Assembly (NCBI RefSeq): GCF_013372265.1 | Contig: NZ_CP054051.1 | Span: 124,001 to 188,000 of the forward strand | Direction: 5' to 3' | From: Aliarcobacter cibarius | GTDB taxonomy: Bacteria > Campylobacterota > Campylobacteria > Campylobacterales > Arcobacteraceae | Length of the DNA stretch: 64,000 bases | Part shown: piece after piece, positions 62,529 to 64,000 of the stretch | Layout: each line of letters begins with the position of its first letter | Numbering within the stretch: position 1 is the first letter of the stretch | Notes under the pieces: generated by a model | Databases searched by the model: none | Told to the model about the DNA's origin: nothing | The model's input: the letters and a program-made list of their open reading frames with translations, nothing else | Translations under genes and position numbers: made by a program

Positions 62529-64000
62529 GTAATTTATCTAAGTATTTATCATTTGATGAAGCAAGAAATTATGTTAGAAATCAAAATTTAGAAAACACTA
62601 GAGCTTGGAAAAAATGGTCAAATGGTACATTAGAAGGAAAGGAAAGACGCCCTGATTTTATACCTTCTAATCCTGATATAGTTTATAGAAATGATGGATG
62701 GATAAGTTGGAGTGATTGGATAAGTGAAAATATTGAAATAGAATATTTACCATTTGAAGAGGCAAGAGACTTTGTAAGAAGTTTAAATTTAGTAAATGCT
62801 GAACAATGGCAAAGATATTATCAAGGGAAAATAGATGGGTTAGTAAAACCTGATAATATTCCTTGGAATCCACAAAAAATTTATGCTGAACAGTGGAACG
62901 GAATAAAAGATTGGATAGGTACAGATTGGAAAAACTTTGAGGAAGCTAGAGAATTTGTTAGAAATTTAGGTTTAAATGGACAAGTTGAATGGCGATTATA
63001 TTGTAAAAATGAACTAAATGGCTATGAATCTAAACCTCTTGATATTCCAACAGATCCCAAAAGAGTTTATGAAGATAACGGTTGGATTGATATGTCTGAT
63101 TGGCTAGGCACTGAGAGAAAGAGAAGAACAACTCATGGTGAAGTTGACGATACATGGTTGTCATATGAAGATGCAAAGGAGTATGTTCACTCTTTAAAAT
63201 TATCATCATATGATGAATGGAAAGCATATATAGATAATAGAATCGAAAATTTGCCATTAAGACCTATGGATTTACCAAAATCACCACAATATGTATATAA
63301 AAATGATGGATGGACAAATTGGAGTGATTGGTTAGGAAATACAATTGATGAAGTGGCAGAACAAAAACACATAATTCATGAAAAACATTCAAATAAAGAA
63401 GTTCATGAGCATACAACAGTTGTTAGTTTTACTTTAGATCAACTAATAAAAGAGTATCAACGCAATGCAACAATAACTAAAATATTGCTATTTCTTAACA
63501 ATGAAAGTAGCTTTAAATCGATAATAGAGTTAGATTTAACTGTAAATGATATAAATGAAATTGAGGAGTTATTTTTCCATTTTAGAGGAGAACCAGGTAA
63601 GCTAACTCACACAAAAAAAGCATTTGTTGGATTAGTGTTTTTAACTTACGTAATTTATAAGCTTGAATCAAAACTTAGTTATTCATCACTTTGGAAAGCT
63701 ATTACAAGTGACTTGGAACATTATTCTTCAGTTACAAGACATTTTTTAGATTCATATTTTACAAGTCAAAATTATCCAAATTTCTTTTTAAAAGAGTCAA
63801 TAGAGTATGCATGTAATCTATTTCATCTTAGAAATAATTTTGATGCAAAAGATGAGCAGCAATATGTAAGAAATACTATATTGTTACAAATAGGGCTTTT
63901 AAATAAGAGCTTCGATCATTTAAAACTTTGGCTATCAAATTACAACCTACCGGTTATTGTTTCAGAATTGTTAGATGTAGATTCTCAAAATTACTCAAAA
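62525..64000 (+). CDS. Large protein with four integrase-type (INT_rpt) repeats, partial
   Basis: The frame starts at the ATG overlapping the preceding stop and is open to the window end (at least 492 aa). The first ~280 residues hold four repeats of ~65-70 aa with the pattern eeAr-fVRsLnL ... W ... P-D-iP-x-x-P ... Y-x-x-xGWxxWsDWLG (for example FEEAREFVRNLGLNGQVEW, then GWIDMSDWLG), which match the phage-integrase repeat unit seen in proteins of mobile and defence loci. The rest is helical and not recognised. No catalytic motif is visible in the part available; the 3' end lies outside. Confidence 0.75.
   Translation, partial: MSNLSKYLSFDEARNYVRNQNLENTRAWKKWSNGTLEGKERRPDFIPSNPDIVYRNDGWISWSDWISENIEIEYLPFEEARDFVRSLNLVNAEQWQRYYQGKIDGLVKPDNIPWNPQKIYAEQWNGIKDWIGTDWKNFEEAREFVRNLGLNGQVEWRLYCKNELNGYESKPLDIPTDPKRVYEDNGWIDMSDWLGTERKRRTTHGEVDDTWLSYEDAKEYVHSLKLSSYDEWKAYIDNRIENLPLRPMDLPKSPQYVYKNDGWTNWSDWLGNTIDEVAEQKHIIHEKHSNKEVHEHTTVVSFTLDQLIKEYQRNATITKILLFLNNESSFKSIIELDLTVNDINEIEELFFHFRGEPGKLTHTKKAFVGLVFLTYVIYKLESKLSYSSLWKAITSDLEHYSSVTRHFLDSYFTSQNYPNFFLKESIEYACNLFHLRNNFDAKDEQQYVRNTILLQIGLLNKSFDHLKLWLSNYNLPVIVSELLDVDSQNYSK

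Noticed and set aside
1-64000. tRNA or rRNA genes and conjugation genes
   Set aside because: None was recognised. The absence of transfer genes in this window does not exclude them elsewhere on the element.

Overview
The window is very AT-rich, and its recognisable proteins look like those of Campylobacterota, most likely an Arcobacter-type organism: the kinase H-box context, lysine/asparagine-rich proteins and Cache-GGDEF proteins all fit. It is best read as part of a large plasmid or plasmid-like element. The right-hand part carries a replicon: an initiator-like protein (54392-55378), a DnaB/RepA-type helicase (55368-56585), ParB and ParA (56597-58593), an AT-rich stretch, a 267-bp tandem repeat and a dense cluster of iterons (58877-59841). 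No tRNA, rRNA, ribosomal or central-metabolism gene was seen.

Layout. 1-4.75 kb: RND efflux pair and an outer-membrane barrel protein. 4.9-8 kb: Tn3-family transposase. 8-15.6 kb: exported HtrA-like protease, DUF932-like protein with a coupled mini-protein, IS256 remnant, DUF805/FtsK-gamma fusion, LRR protein and an SF1 helicase split by one amber codon. 15.7-28.4 kb: a mobile-element pile-up with two IS4-type copies (one decayed), a second IS, a group II intron, a Tn3 remnant, a 5'-truncated sensor kinase, a truncated ABC transporter and an intact diguanylate cyclase. 28.5-43.6 kb: accessory genes in short operons, including two TRL-like lipoproteins, an FtsA homologue, PcfJ-like and MYG1-like proteins, a kinase/receiver/receiver-HEPN operon with a WYL gene, a second SF1 helicase, and a phosphoribosyltransferase-SLOG pair. 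43.6-51.5 kb: one long operon with a membrane-tethered FtsZ-like GTPase domain, membrane DUF4145 proteins, an exported trypsin-like protease and an exported caspase. 51.5-54.2 kb: a repeat peptide and an operon of small membrane proteins ending in a secreted endonuclease I. 54.4-60 kb: replicon. 60.4-64 kb: a second WYL gene followed by a coupled operon that runs off the end.

Three things stand out. (1) Thirteen transcription units, plus one weaker example, share one promoter architecture: TAGACA-N5-TGTCTA (inner half variable) with the first half-site exactly 21 nt from a TATAAT-like -10. The sites lie on both strands from 9.5 to 52.3 kb, which suggests an element-wide regulon. (2) The operon at 35.1-40.3 kb has the architecture of the Detocs defensive two-component system (kinase-like, short receiver, receiver-effector), but the effector end carries an RX4H HEPN motif instead of a PNP domain. 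(3) The 43.6-51.5 kb operon joins an FtsZ-type GTP-binding domain, cut off before the T7 loop and anchored in the membrane, with two exported proteases (trypsin-like and caspase). An FtsA homologue and an FtsK-gamma domain protein elsewhere in the window make this an unusual concentration of division-protein relatives.

All calls come from reading the sequence and from recall of protein families. No database search was run.
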